NCBI GenBank assembly: GCA_030068145.1
Contig: JAPJBO010000094.1
Coordinates: 248,001 to 312,000, forward strand
DNA length: 64,000 nt
DNA from: Diplonema papillatum
Lineage: Eukaryota; Euglenozoa; Diplonemea; Diplonemida; Diplonemidae
Reading direction: 5' to 3'
How positions within the stretch are numbered: position 1 is the stretch's first letter; every line of letters starts with the position of its first letter. Shown here piece after piece: positions 50,620-61,671 of the stretch. The notes below the pieces were generated by a model. That model did not search any database and was not told where the DNA came from. It worked only from the letters and a program-made list of their open reading frames with translations. The position numbers and the translations under genes are program-made.

Positions 50620-51685
50620 CTGGGTACTGTTTCTTTGCCGCCAGATGTTCCCTGTTCGGTGCAGTTCCCTTCCGGGAACCCCGTCTGCTGTGAGTTATGA
50701 CAAGCATTCGTCCTCGAACATTTACGAAGGTGTATCCATCACCCATTGGTGTTCCTTATGCCGAAGGCATCACCGAAGAAGGCAGCCAAAGTGTTCTAAC
50801 AAGTCGTAGTGTCAGACCACTCCGCGCTGCACTTTCTCCTCTTTTTTTGTCAGCAGCGCAGCATTTCTCTTGCGCACCGACTCACCTTCGATTGCGCGTT
50901 AGCCACCCGCTCGATTAACGACCGTTTTCTTTTTCTTCTTTTCCCATTCAAATTTTGTCCCATTCATCAGCATCGCAGGTCCTCATTTATTTTTGACGCC
51001 GACCCATTTTTTTGGGGCCGTGACATGAAACGCGTTTGAGTGGCTGAGAACCCATGCAAAAAAGTAGGGACTTTCCCCGCCGAGCCAGCCAGCCCCGAAG
51101 AGTCCGTGGTAGGTGTTTTGTTGATGCCGGGGCGGAATTCCCTGCGGCGCATAGCGACTGCACAATGTTGGTGGAAACTTGTCGAAGCCCTCCACGCGTT
51201 CGTGGAGGAATGCAGAGCATCCAGATTTCCATGTAATTCCCGGCTGTCGTTCGCAAGCAAAGTCGCCAGACAGGCAGCACAAGACAGAAGACCGCGGCGG
51301 AGACGAGCAGCTTCCAGAACGGTAGAACCTACCCAGAAGGAGTTAACCACCCTTGAGTGGGCTAGTCTGAAGCGGTCGTCGCCACAACCCACAAAAAATG
51401 GTCAGACGGTACCAAGAAGACAGACAGTCACCTACTGCGGCACCATACTGAGGAGGGCCTACCGTAAGTAAGGTATGTGGACAATGGCCGAAACCACCAA
51501 TGACCAACGACCAAGGTACCCACCGATCCTCTTACCTCGTGTAACCACCACTCTTACGACACTCAGAGCACAAAAAATATCTTCCCTTAACGACGGAGGT
51601 CACCCGGAGACTTTAAAACCCCGGAGTTTCAAGCGAACTTTCACTCTAAAAAACGTCGAAAGCCACCAATCCCGGTCGATTGTCG

Positions 51686-51723
<38 letters not shown>

Positions 51724-52911
51724 GCTAACCCAAACAACTTCCGCCGGTAGAGAAACCTTGCCTAAAGAAATCAACTGCCTTCGGGTAGGCTAGTCTGACA
51801 CTAGTTGTCGTCGGGGGGGGAAAAAAAAAACGAAAAGAAGGCGCACCGATAAAGAGATACAATACAAATAAGCAAGCAAACCAGCGAAAAAGCAAAGTCG
51901 CCACATCAGGGTGCCGTAAATCGCCAGGAGAAGAAGAATAGCAAAGAAATGAATCCAAACCAGGCGATGCATCTTATCGCCGCAGACTCTTTGCGTTTTT
52001 TTTAATTCAAGACGATACTCTGAGAAGATGTCTGTCAGCCAGGTACCCATATTTCATTCAGCAAGCTATCCGACCGCTTCCCTACTACAAATATGGTCGG
52101 AAACTCCATCTATCGTTTGCAAATCCCATTGGGCAGACTTGCCACTGCAGCTTACACGGAAGGAAAGCGAATATCCCACAATACTACAACTGGCTTTGGT
52201 ATCTGGCAACGGCCCAATTTTCCAATAAGACGGTCTTTGAGTGACCTGGGGAATTTCTGACAACCTTTAAAAAAGCTGGTGGTCATTTATGACGATTTCA
52301 TGAAATCTGGTGGTCATTTTGACAATTTGTGGGAGGTTGGTTATCATTTCAACGAATACCCCCAAAGTTGGCGTGGTGTCGTCTTGACAAATTTGCCTGT
52401 GATAAAGAAGTCTTCTTCGGATATCAGGTTCCGCGCTAACAATGGTCCGCCTTATGTGATTCGTGGTTTAACCGAAACACGTGTCGAGCATTGCAATCCT
52501 CCCCCAGGTAAAAGTACTGCTTAACCAGTAAACCAAAACATTCCTCCGCACATTCGCGCTGCCAACGATTTCAAAAACGACACTTTCCGTATTGGCACCG
52601 TCACACCAGGTGTCAAAAAACCCTGCTTCGAATAAGCACAACCCCAAGTTTGCGGTTGCCTTCACTCACCACAAAGCAAGTATTATAATATTAAGACGGG
52701 GCCGAAGAAAAAAGCCGCCCGACACGAGCAACACCCTCCTCTCCCTTTTTCTTCGCACAAGACTGCGCATTTCTTCCTCCCTCGCACCTCACCCCCACTT
52801 CTACGGTGCAACCGGATGCTCTACAGTATCGGCCCTTCGAATATCATGCTACTCTACATTCACAGGGGGTAGGTAAAAGCACGAATATTTATGATGCCCT
52901 CCATCCATACG
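50620..52911. other. Intergenic, repeats and a poly(A) tract
   Basis: No gene. A block at 51410-51458 (GGTACCAAGAAGACAGACAG, CGGCACCATACTGAGGAGG) recurs at 17940-17993. Near 51598-51655 is a GTCACCCGGAGACTTTAAAA copy, followed closely by a 34-base A run (51688-51721), which suggests a retroposed or SINE-like sequence. Near 52427-52470 is a diverged CGCTGATGATGGTCC repeat. Confidence 0.45.
51688..51721 (+). repeat. Poly(A) tract after a dispersed repeat
   Basis: About 34 consecutive A bases follow a copy of the CCCGGAG..CAAGCGAACTT repeat family. This is consistent with a retroposed 3' end, though not decisive. Confidence 0.5.
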
Positions 52912-53067
52912 TGAGCCGGTCCGTCCCTATCTTGAAACTGCATCACAGTGAATCACGGTCCACCACGGTCTATCAGGTCCATCTCTAGTCCCTAGAGCTG
53001 CATCGAATTGCCCGGTGCTATATTCTTCGGTCTATCACGGTCTATCAAGAGGGGATGGACCGGCTCA
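52912..53067 (+). mobile_element. MITE-like element, second clear copy
   Basis: The 156-bp copy has ends TGAGCCGGTCCGTCCC and GGGATGGACCGGCTCA and an interior matching 34875-35031. Flanks share only ATACG (5 bases), so its duplication is shorter or partly mutated. Confidence 0.7.
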
Positions 53068-54614
53068 ATACGATAGGGGCGGGCCAATGTTGGTAGAATG
53101 CTGGTTTGCTTATTTGCGCATTTAGTTGCCTTCATTTCCATTATTAGGTCATTTCGTCGTCAGTTGGCTCGATTTGGCTGAAGCCCCACGTTTATACACA
53201 TACAAGTCAGGCACAGGGGCTCTCCTCCTGAGGAGTAAAAGAGAACTTTATACGACCGGCATTCCGAGGTTCCAAACCAGTGGGATTTTGGAATCAAAAA
53301 GTTGTCGGGAACTCCAGATGTGTTTTTGACGGTTTCCGAAAAGTCAAGAAAGGGTTTGATGGAAGAAGAGGACCTTGAGTATTTCATAGTTAGTTGATTC
53401 AGGGGTCTGCGCGGGACGGAACCACACGAGAAGTCCGGCACTGGTCCCTAAATGTAAAAGGAGGGTGAACACGTGCAGTGCACAGCCGTTGTGCCCATAC
53501 ATGCCCAAGACAGAGATACTAGACTGCCGAGTCGGCTACTTGTTGCGTTAGTGGGGAGTCATTTGCATGCAAATGAGTACCACACCATGCCAGCTTTTCG
53601 CTACGTGACTCCAGAAGGGTTACTTTTTCCGCGCTTTCGTCGCGGTGCAACCCTTGTCGGTTGCAACTGTTGCTCCCCCGTGAAGGGTGGTCGTGCTTTC
53701 ACGTCGATTCTTGCACGAAGCCCATCAATCGAATCATAAGCAATCGCAAGCTACCTGCGCACGTCGATTCTTGCACGAAGCATCAATCGAATCATAAGCA
53801 ATCGCAAGCTACCTGCGCGGCGTTTGACCACATCCAAGGTTCTCGCACCCCCCCTTCCCATCCTCTATCTCCTTGTGTTGCATGCCTTCCTTGCCTTCCT
53901 TCTCCCCCTGCCGCTCATCTCCGAATCGAAGGCGAACTGAAGTGACTTTCGTTCTTGCTTCGAAACCTATCCGCACCTTTCTTTCGTATTCTGCACCTTT
54001 CCTCAAACAGCGGGCGCGCCGTGGGGTTCGGCGAACGGGGGAGAGTCTGCCACTCAGGGTCAATGGGGCACGGCCAAAAAAAAGCAACGGCGTCGCGTAA
54101 CTTTGGGCTAGGCGTTTGCGTGTGTACTTGGCGCAGTGTTCTTTTCGTACGAGCAATCCCGCGGGTTGCCCTGCACTGTATCGTATTTGAAGACGTAGAC
54201 AGGTACCTCCGTATGGGTTTCCGTGTGCGCGAACGGGGAGGGTCTGCGCTCTCTCAGGGTCAATGGGGCACGGCCAAAAAGCAACGGCGTCGCGTAACTT
54301 TGGGCTTGGCGTTCGCGCGTGTCCTTGGTGCAGGGCTCTTTTCGAACGAGCAATCCGGGTTGCCCTGCACTGTATCGTAGTTGAACGTTGACAAAGACGT
54401 ATGCAGGGAAAGTCTGCCACCACACGAACGAATCACTCCCCGTGGTGGGGTTGGGATGGGAGTAGCTGTTGTGCTCCTGCGGTCTTTGTGTGTTTGTACT
54501 TCACCAACAGGTCCACCCCCCCGCACGCCAAGTCAGCCTTCGGCATAAGTTTGTCCAGAGCTTCTCTGGCTTCCTTCACGAACCAGGCATACAGCGCATA
54601 CGAGTCGTATTCTC
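53068..54614. other. Intergenic with local tandem duplications
   Basis: A ~60-bp unit (CACGTCGATTCTTGCACGAA, ATCGAATCATAAGCAATCGC) occurs twice in tandem at 53699-53819. A ~190-bp unit (CAGGGTCAATGGGGCACGGC, GCGTCGCGTAACTTTGGGC, GGTTGCCCTGCACTGTATCG) occurs twice at ~54036-54400. No gene supported. Confidence 0.6.
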
Positions 54615-55022
54615 ATGTACGAGTCGTATTCTCGTATCAGATTCTCGTCTAAACTCGAGTTTAGACGAGAATTCTTTGAAGGTGGTTATACTGGGGGTAT
54701 TTGGCCACAAGGTCATTTTTGGGACATATTCTTTGGTGCAAAGAAATGTTGTGTCCGGAGGAAAACCTTTCCTGGGCTGGTTCTGGTGCGTAAAAGACGC
54801 AACGCGACCAAAGAGGAAGTGATGGCAGCTGCAGAAGCGTTTTACCGTGATAAAGTTGATGTCGATGCTGCCGGCATCAATAATGCCGCCTCACCCAAGC
54901 AACTTCAACATTCTGACCGTCACGCTTGTTGGTGCAGTTCGTTAGTCAGGAGCTCGCGAGGCCAAAAAAGCTTGAAACTCTCCGGGCCTGGCGTCCCTGA
55001 TCGACGGAACATACGTGGGTGA
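54615..55022 (+). CDS. Hypothetical protein fragment
   Basis: A ~135-codon frame whose first third overlaps the palindromic repeats. The middle (VRKRRNATKEEVMAAAEAFY, RDKVDVDAAGINNA) looks protein-like. No family recognised and no acceptor-like signal upstream; it may be a remnant of a mobile element gene. Confidence 0.2.
   Translation: MYESYSRIRFSSKLEFRREFFEGGYTGGIWPQGHFWDIFFGAKKCCVRRKTFPGLVLVRKRRNATKEEVMAAAEAFYRDKVDVDAAGINNAASPKQLQHSDRHACWCSSLVRSSRGQKSLKLSGPGVPDRRNIRG
54641..54672. repeat. 32-bp perfect palindrome, TTTAGACGAG family
   Basis: ATTCTCGTCTAAACTC is followed directly by its exact complement. The half-site ACGAGTTTAGACGAGAATAC also occurs at 23744-23775 and several times at 55550-55700, there next to ACGACTCGTATGCA. 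A protein-binding site or a mobile element end are possible; no evidence decides. Confidence 0.75.
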
Positions 55023-56363
55023 CTGGGGAAACATGGTGGCCGAGCGTGCTTGCTTATGGGCTATCATGGGACCAATCATGTGGCCCATCATCCGTCTCGT
55101 GCTAAACCCTCGTTAACATTTCCCTGCTCTCATCTCTCGGTGCAAAGAAGTCACGGCGAGCACCAAGTATCCTGCTGAGAATCGCTCCCTTCTCAACGAG
55201 GTGGTCGTCGCGGCCTCCATATGCTTGACCTGAAGTCGTGATGGGGTACTTTGCTGGTTTGTAGACATTCAAGTGTACCGGACCCCCGTCTTGCCTATTT
55301 TGCCGATGCTGTTGCGAATCTTCTTGGTCTTCAACAACAAAACTACGCACTTCTTCGTGCGGTTGGTCATCCTCAAATACCGTAGCCCTGAACCGTAGGC
55401 TGAAAAGCGACAGTTAGGGAGCAGGAATTCTTAGAATACCGGAGCTGAAGGATTTGAGGAACAGCGGGTCGCAGGATACCAGTCTTGTGGTGAAGGAAAG
55501 TAGCACAGAAGGCCAAATACCGTGTTCCACAGTGAAAATAGCCTGTACTCGTCTAAACTCGTCAATACGAGTTTAGACGAGTTTTGACGAGAATGATACG
55601 AGTTTAGACGAGTTTGGTACGAGAATACGAGTCGTTTGGCGAGAATTTGCTCCGAAAACCGAAATACGAGTTTAGACGAGAATACGACTCGTATGCACAG
55701 TATGCGCCCCCCCCCCCCCTGGACGGAATGTGAGTGCAATGCTTGTTGTGTCCTTCTCCCATCAACGACAGGGGGGCCCGGTTCGTTCCGGGACCTAGGT
55801 GGATGGAGCGGCCATACCCACCCAGTCACCCTAATCGCCACGGGGTGACCTCTCGAAAAAATAACCCGCTCGCCTTCTGAGGGCTCTGACGCGATGGACG
55901 TACAGAGTCCGCAAAACAACCGCCTTGTGCACAACCGACGAGAGAAGAAAGCAACCGGTACAGGTAGGGAGACGGTCCACCCAAACGACTTCGCCCCGCT
56001 GTACCACCAACCACGGCATCGAGACCGGGCAGAGTCTAGGAGTATTCCATCCTGCCCCCGTACGGCCTCGTTACTTCCAACCGGGATTGTACCATTGTTC
56101 GACAACCGAAAACCCAGAACACCGACAAAGACGCGCTGGGCCCTGAGCCTAGCAAAAAAACCAACAGCAGTAGTTTAGAAGCGTGAATCCCCTGCCCCTT
56201 GTGAATTGCACTACACCGACTGCCCAGCCGAGCAAACCACCCCGTCCGCCCGCCCCTCCCCAACACCCCTTCCGTTACGTTACGTACCATCAGCTCTCCT
56301 CCGTCCATCATTAGACCTCCCTCTACGACGATTCTTCTTCCACCACTAGACCTCCCTTCGCCA
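55023..56363. other. Intergenic upstream of element C1
   Basis: It contains the dense CGAGTTTAGACGAG cluster (55550-55700) followed by a 13-base C run (55710-55720). No gene supported. The element C reading frame is open without ATG for at least 120 bases before 56484. Confidence 0.4.
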
Positions 56364-56483
56364 CCCCCCTACAACACCCTAGCCCGACACCCTGACCCCC
56401 CACAAATCCCCCTCCGTTCTACACGTCCGGTTTTGCGACAACCCGACCCACAAACGCACGGGACCCTGCCGGAACGTGCCGAG

Positions 56484-59400
56484 ATGCGTGTGCCACCAGC
56501 CGACGCGGATATGCGACGACGCCCGGAGTTTGCGAAGCCGTTCCTCGCGCCTTTCTTCCAAACCGACTGTGTTCGTGCAAAGACGGAGAAGACGACACAG
56601 ATCGACTGGCTGAAGTGGAAGGAGCAGGGCTCGGAGTTTACGAGCCGATTCCTGAGGAGATACGAGAGGAGGCTCGCACACACATACGCGACACTCAAGC
56701 TCCAGCAGCCGACGAATCCGAGCAACTACAGGGCTTCGGGGCTTATCTATGGGCTCGTGGATTCACATGCTAACCTGTTGTATGTCGGCAAGACGGCAAA
56801 GACGATGCAGGAAAGGGTCGCCAAACACTGGTCTGCCAGGAACACCAAACAAGACCAGTTCAAACGTCACCTGCAGAACCTCCCCTCCCCGCCGTACTCG
56901 TTCGTGCTCTACGACATCCCTGGTGCGTTCTATGCCGACGGGAGATCGTTCGACAGGGTGTCGGAGCCGATAGAGATGGCGTTCATCGCGATGCTGCAGC
57001 CGAGGTTCAACACGGTGAGGACGACCAGCGGCTTGAACAACCGAAGGAAAAAGCCCCGCGCTGCTCCGTCGTTCACAAAGGCGTCGGGCAACGAACCGGA
57101 CACCCCAGGGGCCTCTCGTGAACGTGGGGAACCGTGGGTTCACGTGGATGGTGAGCAGATACGGATCGACCAAGGTCGGGGGAGGTACTTCGGCATCCGT
57201 AGACAACTGCAGCACCTCTTCGGGCTTGAGGAAGACGTACTACAGAAGTATGACGTGAACCCGTGGATGAAGAGCCGGGTGTACAGGGTCCGGACATGGG
57301 TTCGGCGGTTCATGGCCGAGCACCTGCAGCTTCCGAAAGTGGGGATCCTGGACGAGCTGCTCACGGCACGGCTCGGTGAAATAAACCACCTCGCGAAGAA
57401 GAAGAAAAGTGCGGCGCGAACTCCGTGGTTCTGTATCCAACAAGTCAGTAAGTTGCTCGACGAACGCAAACTGGCCGCCATCTTTCGTCACGATGCGCAA
57501 CTCCGTGCTCTCCTCGCCGACCCCACGGAATTCATCAATACAAGGGTCTCTACATCACTCAACCCCCCCCTTGGTGTCCTCCTTTCCAACTTCACGGAGG
57601 TATCAAGGCAGACGACCCCGGAGCCGGCCCCTCCGCCCGAGGAATGCCCGTGTCAGAGATATCTACTACAAGGATACCACATCCAGGGCCATGCGTGTGG
57701 GCAGGCACACCTCCTCGACACCAGCAGCGAGCTCGTTACACTCTTCGACAAAGGTCGCAAGTTCCGACCGGACGGCGGCGACGAGGCCATTTGTACTGAG
57801 GTTGATAAGGCGGTGGCTTTGTTCATCGAAGGGTATTTCAGCGATTCCCCGCCTAGTTTCGCCAGGCTACTGCGGGAGAAGATACTGTCGACTGTCGGCG
57901 TGGCGAGAATCGGGGCCGAACCGGAGGTGACGACCACGACGCGACGACGCCTGCGGGAACTGTACAAGGACGTCGTGATTCTCCCGGTCGACAAGAGCTC
58001 ACATGACTTCGGGTTCGTATGCAGACGATTCTACAACCAGGATCTATACACGAAGGTCAACCACAGCGTAAACTACGCCCCGAGCGAAAAGACACCGGAG
58101 GAAGTCGTTGCAGACCACAAGACATACCTGGACGACAGAGGGCTGAGCCCCACGAACACCCTCCCCTATTTGTATGGTACCTTGAAACTACATAAGGAGG
58201 TGATAACCATGAGGTACATAGCGGGGGTCTCCCGCAAGAACACTGTGGGCCCGGAGGAGACGTTCCCTGAACGCGAAACACGCCGCCCGGATGCGACATT
58301 CTCATCAACGACAGATGCGCAGCTAGATCTGACGGGGTTGTTGAAATCGGTCATGGAGATCTTACGGAGGGAGGACAACGACCGTTTCAATGCGACCGGG
58401 TTCAGGTTCTTCTGGATCACGGAGTCCAGCGACGACACGGCCTTCTTCCTGAAGACTCATGTTGATGAGCTCTCGGGTCTAGTTGCTGGTACGTTTGACT
58501 TCACAACCATGTACGACCAGCTGGGGCTCGAGGAGCTGTCGGAAGAGATTTCTAATACCATCGACGAGGCTTTTGCGGCGGAAGCCGAACGGCTTGGCAT
58601 ACGGGTTGAAGACCTAGTCCTGGTACGACCGAAGAGCCAGCACGGGCCGCAAAGGAAGAAACGCTGTTTTACTTTCAAGCTATCGACGGAGCTAAGTTCG
58701 CAGCAGGCAGCGTATTCCGCGCAGGACCTCAAAGCTCTCCTTGCCTTCTGCCTAGCGAACACGTATGTACTGGTGAATGGCACCCTCATGCGGCAAATAC
58801 TGGGCATCCCGATGGGTGCTAACGCCTCCCCGGACATTGCAAATCTCTTCTGCTACGCAAAGGAGAAAAGGTACATGCTGAAGCTCCTGGCTGAAAAGGA
58901 AATCCGACGGGCTACACTCCTCAGCATGACGCGCCGTTTCATCGATGACCTACTGTGCTTCGGGACGAAACCCCCGCCCGAATCCATCTACAGCATGCGA
59001 TACAAGCAGACGAACACATGCGTAGGGGATTCCACCTTCCTTGGCATACGAATAAGACACGAAGTCTCCGACGCGTCTGGAAGGAGGTACATGCGACTGT
59101 CGGTTCTGGACAAAGCGAAAGCCTACCCATACCGCCCCCTCGCGTACACGTCGGTCCTCTCGACGGCCCCGTCCAACTTCGGTTCGAGTATCCTCATTGG
59201 GGCCCTCGTTCGTAACGGTAGGATCGCCAACAACCTGTATGACTTCAAAACTGAGATGAACAACACGGTTTTGAAACTCATGCGACGCGGTTACCGTAAG
59301 AGCGTACTAAAGAGCGGTTTCCGCAAGTGGCTACTAGATACGTATCCGGAGGCTAAGTTTGGCGAGCATTGCGGGAAAGTGCGTGCACATTTCTTTTGGC

Positions 59401-60977
59401 TGATCCACGAGGTGGAACGTGTCCTGTTGATGCCAGAACCGGCCGCGATGGACCAGGCGATTGAGCGCCTTCTGGCTGAGAAGCCCTTTGTGAAGTACAG
59501 AGGCCACCCCCAACCCGTTCCAGAAGCCGACTCCCCCCCACCGCCATCCCCCGAGACGTCGGCCCGACAGGCAGACTCGACCACCCCCCCTGAGTCCACA
59601 CGGAAGGGCCACAAACGAAAGGCTGAAGGGGACGAGCAACGTGACTCGAAGCGACGCCGGGCGAATGCCTGTAAACCAGCTCATGCAGTTCCCCCGACAT
59701 CCACACGCTGCCAATCGGTCATCTGTGCAAGTCCGCCTTTCGTGAAGCATGATCCGGCACTGTTTGGTCCTGCCGGCCTCCCAAATCTGGGGAATACGTG
59801 CTTCCTTGGTGCTGTGCTGCAACTCCTCATACGGGTTGAACCGATCAGGGAGATGTACTGGAGCCTTGCTCAGGACCGCCTCAACTGCTGTGGGTTCCTC
59901 CGGGACTTCCTGGCTTACTTTGCCGTATTAGCAAGCTCGCGCGACAGCGGGGACCAGCGCAGCCAGGACTGTCGAAGAATGGGTGTGCAGGCCGTCTTAA
60001 ACATGTTCCCAAACTTCTGCGATGCGCTGCAGCACGATGCACACGAAGCATTGGTAGCGATCCTGAACGCGACTGAGACGACGCTGGGACCGGACGAAAC
60101 CGAGGCCCCCTGCCCGGGCTACCAGCTCTTCTTAGCATGCGTGGAGAACCGTTGGACCAACACGACACGATGTGAGGCATGTGGACGAACTAGTTCCAGC
60201 CCTCAGGCGGTACAATGTCTGCAGATCCCCTGCGGAAAAAGGCTGGAAGATTCTCTCTGCGTACGCGGGTTTGTAAATCCGAAGAGAGGGTGCGACTGCG
60301 AAGCTGTAGGGACTGTGGCAGAGGATACGAACCTCCGGCTAACGGCTGATTGTGTACTGATGCAATTTGGCATCTACACGAGAAATGGCGCTAGACGCCG
60401 GAATGACGTTGGGTTACCTCTCCTCTTAGAGCTACCGGGCCACCTACTGCGCCTCGCTGCAGTCGTGGTGCACTTGGGGGAGAGTACGGCTAGTGGGCAC
60501 TTCGTCACGTACGTTGCGCAAGACTCAGGTTGGATCCTCTTCGACGATCTACGGGTCAGCCTCGTCGAGGACATTCCTTGGGACAATGTTTACCTCGCGG
60601 CCTTTGTCCGGGTCCCCCAGATTGCCCACAGCGTGACTGTCCGTGCGCCGTCACCCTCCATGATACTTCCTGCTCAAGATCAGCTACGCGGCTCGTCTAC
60701 GCCCCCAAATTCTGCCGGTGTTGTGGTGAACCGACAGTCGGAAGAATCACCTAACCTGCTCTACCCTTCTGGTAGTCCATTGCCCTGCCCGCCCTTGCCG
60801 GACTCCTTATGCCCGACCCCGCATGGTCAGCTGTTGGAGCAGCAGTGGGCGGGATCCCCTGCGCTGCGGTGTCAACACTGCGCCATCGAGTGTACCAAAG
60901 ATGGGCAGAAGTTTCAGGGTTTGAAGGGACTCCGTGCACATGAGAGACGTTGCCGCCTCGCGAGTGAAAGACTCTGA
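56484..60977 (+). CDS. Penelope-like element protein: GIY-YIG endonuclease, reverse transcriptase, USP deubiquitinase
   Basis: From the first ATG the product has 1497 residues. A GIY-YIG endonuclease lies at ~80-175: GLIYG (Y89), YVGKT (100-104), R111, and E164 in PIEMAF. The reverse transcriptase spans ~560-860, with D672 in TFDFTTMYDQL, GIPMGANASPD from 774, and FIDD 819-822. The MGA-SPD form of motif B is typical of Penelope-like RTs. A ubiquitin-specific protease follows (~1095-1395): Cys box GNTCF (C1106), QHDAHE (from 1183), zinc cysteines C1230, C1233, C1270, C1272, His box GHFVTYV (H1339), D1354/D1355. The protein ends with a C2HC-type finger. N-terminal GIY-YIG matches the permuted Chlamys-type Penelope elements (established); the USP fusion is not something I know from them. 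All catalytic residues are present. Confidence 0.9.
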   Translation: MRVPPADADMRRRPEFAKPFLAPFFQTDCVRAKTEKTTQIDWLKWKEQGSEFTSRFLRRYERRLAHTYATLKLQQPTNPSNYRASGLIYGLVDSHANLLYVGKTAKTMQERVAKHWSARNTKQDQFKRHLQNLPSPPYSFVLYDIPGAFYADGRSFDRVSEPIEMAFIAMLQPRFNTVRTTSGLNNRRKKPRAAPSFTKASGNEPDTPGASRERGEPWVHVDGEQIRIDQGRGRYFGIRRQLQHLFGLEEDVLQKYDVNPWMKSRVYRVRTWVRRFMAEHLQLPKVGILDELLTARLGEINHLAKKKKSAARTPWFCIQQVSKLLDERKLAAIFRHDAQLRALLADPTEFINTRVSTSLNPPLGVLLSNFTEVSRQTTPEPAPPPEECPCQRYLLQGYHIQGHACGQAHLLDTSSELVTLFDKGRKFRPDGGDEAICTEVDKAVALFIEGYFSDSPPSFARLLREKILSTVGVARIGAEPEVTTTTRRRLRELYKDVVILPVDKSSHDFGFVCRRFYNQDLYTKVNHSVNYAPSEKTPEEVVADHKTYLDDRGLSPTNTLPYLYGTLKLHKEVITMRYIAGVSRKNTVGPEETFPERETRRPDATFSSTTDAQLDLTGLLKSVMEILRREDNDRFNATGFRFFWITESSDDTAFFLKTHVDELSGLVAGTFDFTTMYDQLGLEELSEEISNTIDEAFAAEAERLGIRVEDLVLVRPKSQHGPQRKKRCFTFKLSTELSSQQAAYSAQDLKALLAFCLANTYVLVNGTLMRQILGIPMGANASPDIANLFCYAKEKRYMLKLLAEKEIRRATLLSMTRRFIDDLLCFGTKPPPESIYSMRYKQTNTCVGDSTFLGIRIRHEVSDASGRRYMRLSVLDKAKAYPYRPLAYTSVLSTAPSNFGSSILIGALVRNGRIANNLYDFKTEMNNTVLKLMRRGYRKSVLKSGFRKWLLDTYPEAKFGEHCGKVRAHFFWLIHEVERVLLMPEPAAMDQAIERLLAEKPFVKYRGHPQPVPEADSPPPPSPETSARQADSTTPPESTRKGHKRKAEGDEQRDSKRRRANACKPAHAVPPTSTRCQSVICASPPFVKHDPALFGPAGLPNLGNTCFLGAVLQLLIRVEPIREMYWSLAQDRLNCCGFLRDFLAYFAVLASSRDSGDQRSQDCRRMGVQAVLNMFPNFCDALQHDAHEALVAILNATETTLGPDETEAPCPGYQLFLACVENRWTNTTRCEACGRTSSSPQAVQCLQIPCGKRLEDSLCVRGFVNPKRGCDCEAVGTVAEDTNLRLTADCVLMQFGIYTRNGARRRNDVGLPLLLELPGHLLRLAAVVVHLGESTASGHFVTYVAQDSGWILFDDLRVSLVEDIPWDNVYLAAFVRVPQIAHSVTVRAPSPSMILPAQDQLRGSSTPPNSAGVVVNRQSEESPNLLYPSGSPLPCPPLPDSLCPTPHGQLLEQQWAGSPALRCQHCAIECTKDGQKFQGLKGLRAHERRCRLASERL

Positions 60978-61575
60978 ACCGTCGTTTGGGCCTCATCGAA
61001 TTCCTGACTGTTGGCTGGTCTATTTTACGCTCTGCACCCGTTCACCCTGACTAACGGGAAACAACTCGAAGTGTTCTATACGGGTGAATGCGCACTATCA
61101 TGAGAGGATGAAGGCACGCATATCCCGCCTGGCCCTGTGCTAGGCGTAGTTTTAGGTTGTACTTATTTCCGAACAACCTACCACGAGCTTATCCACCCAC
61201 ACACCCAACTTTTTCCCCTTTCTTCTAAATTCTTTTTTTTTTTTTTTTCCCCCGCTGATGACTAACGGACCGTCGGACCCGTCCCAACGGGGATACTTAT
61301 GGAAGTTACAATGAAGGCTTAGACCGGTACGGGCTACATGGCAACTCCTGCTCAACATGTAGAACGTGGGGAGCCCTTGGTCACATTCAATACGGGTGTG
61401 ATCGTGGTGTCGGTCGCAACAGTCGTTTGGTAGCCAAAGAGAGAGATAGAGAGAAAAAGAGCGCCAGAGAGAAAAGAAAAGATAACGTTATCTTCCGGAA
61501 AAGAAGGGTTACGCGAACCCCCGAAAAAAAAAAAAAACAAAAAAACAAAAACCGAAAAAAAAAAAAAAAAAAAAT
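56484..61575 (+). mobile_element. Penelope-like retroelement C1 with USP domain
   Basis: The coding region is followed by a ~600-base 3' UTR ending in A-rich sequence (61524-61575). The 3' UTR is shared with copy C2. Within it CGCCT..AGGCG can pair around 61130, and a purine-rich stretch (AGAGAGAGATAGAGAGA) precedes the A tract. The 5' boundary is not defined. Confidence 0.8.
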
Positions 61576-61671
61576 ACAAACCGACGAAGACCCCAAAAAC
61601 CTTTTTCAACCTCTCCAATTCCCTTCAAGCTAGACCATTATACAACGACCCCCCCCCCCCCCCCCCCCCGC
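61576..61671. other. Spacer between C1 and C2, with poly(C)
   Basis: About 75 bases of unassigned sequence are followed by a ~20-base C run that directly abuts the truncated copy C2. Confidence 0.5.

Noticed and set aside
61250..61300. Hammerhead ribozyme core (CTGATGA) in the element C 3' UTR, also near 62976
   Set aside because: No GAAA segment or pairing stems follow at the required positions.
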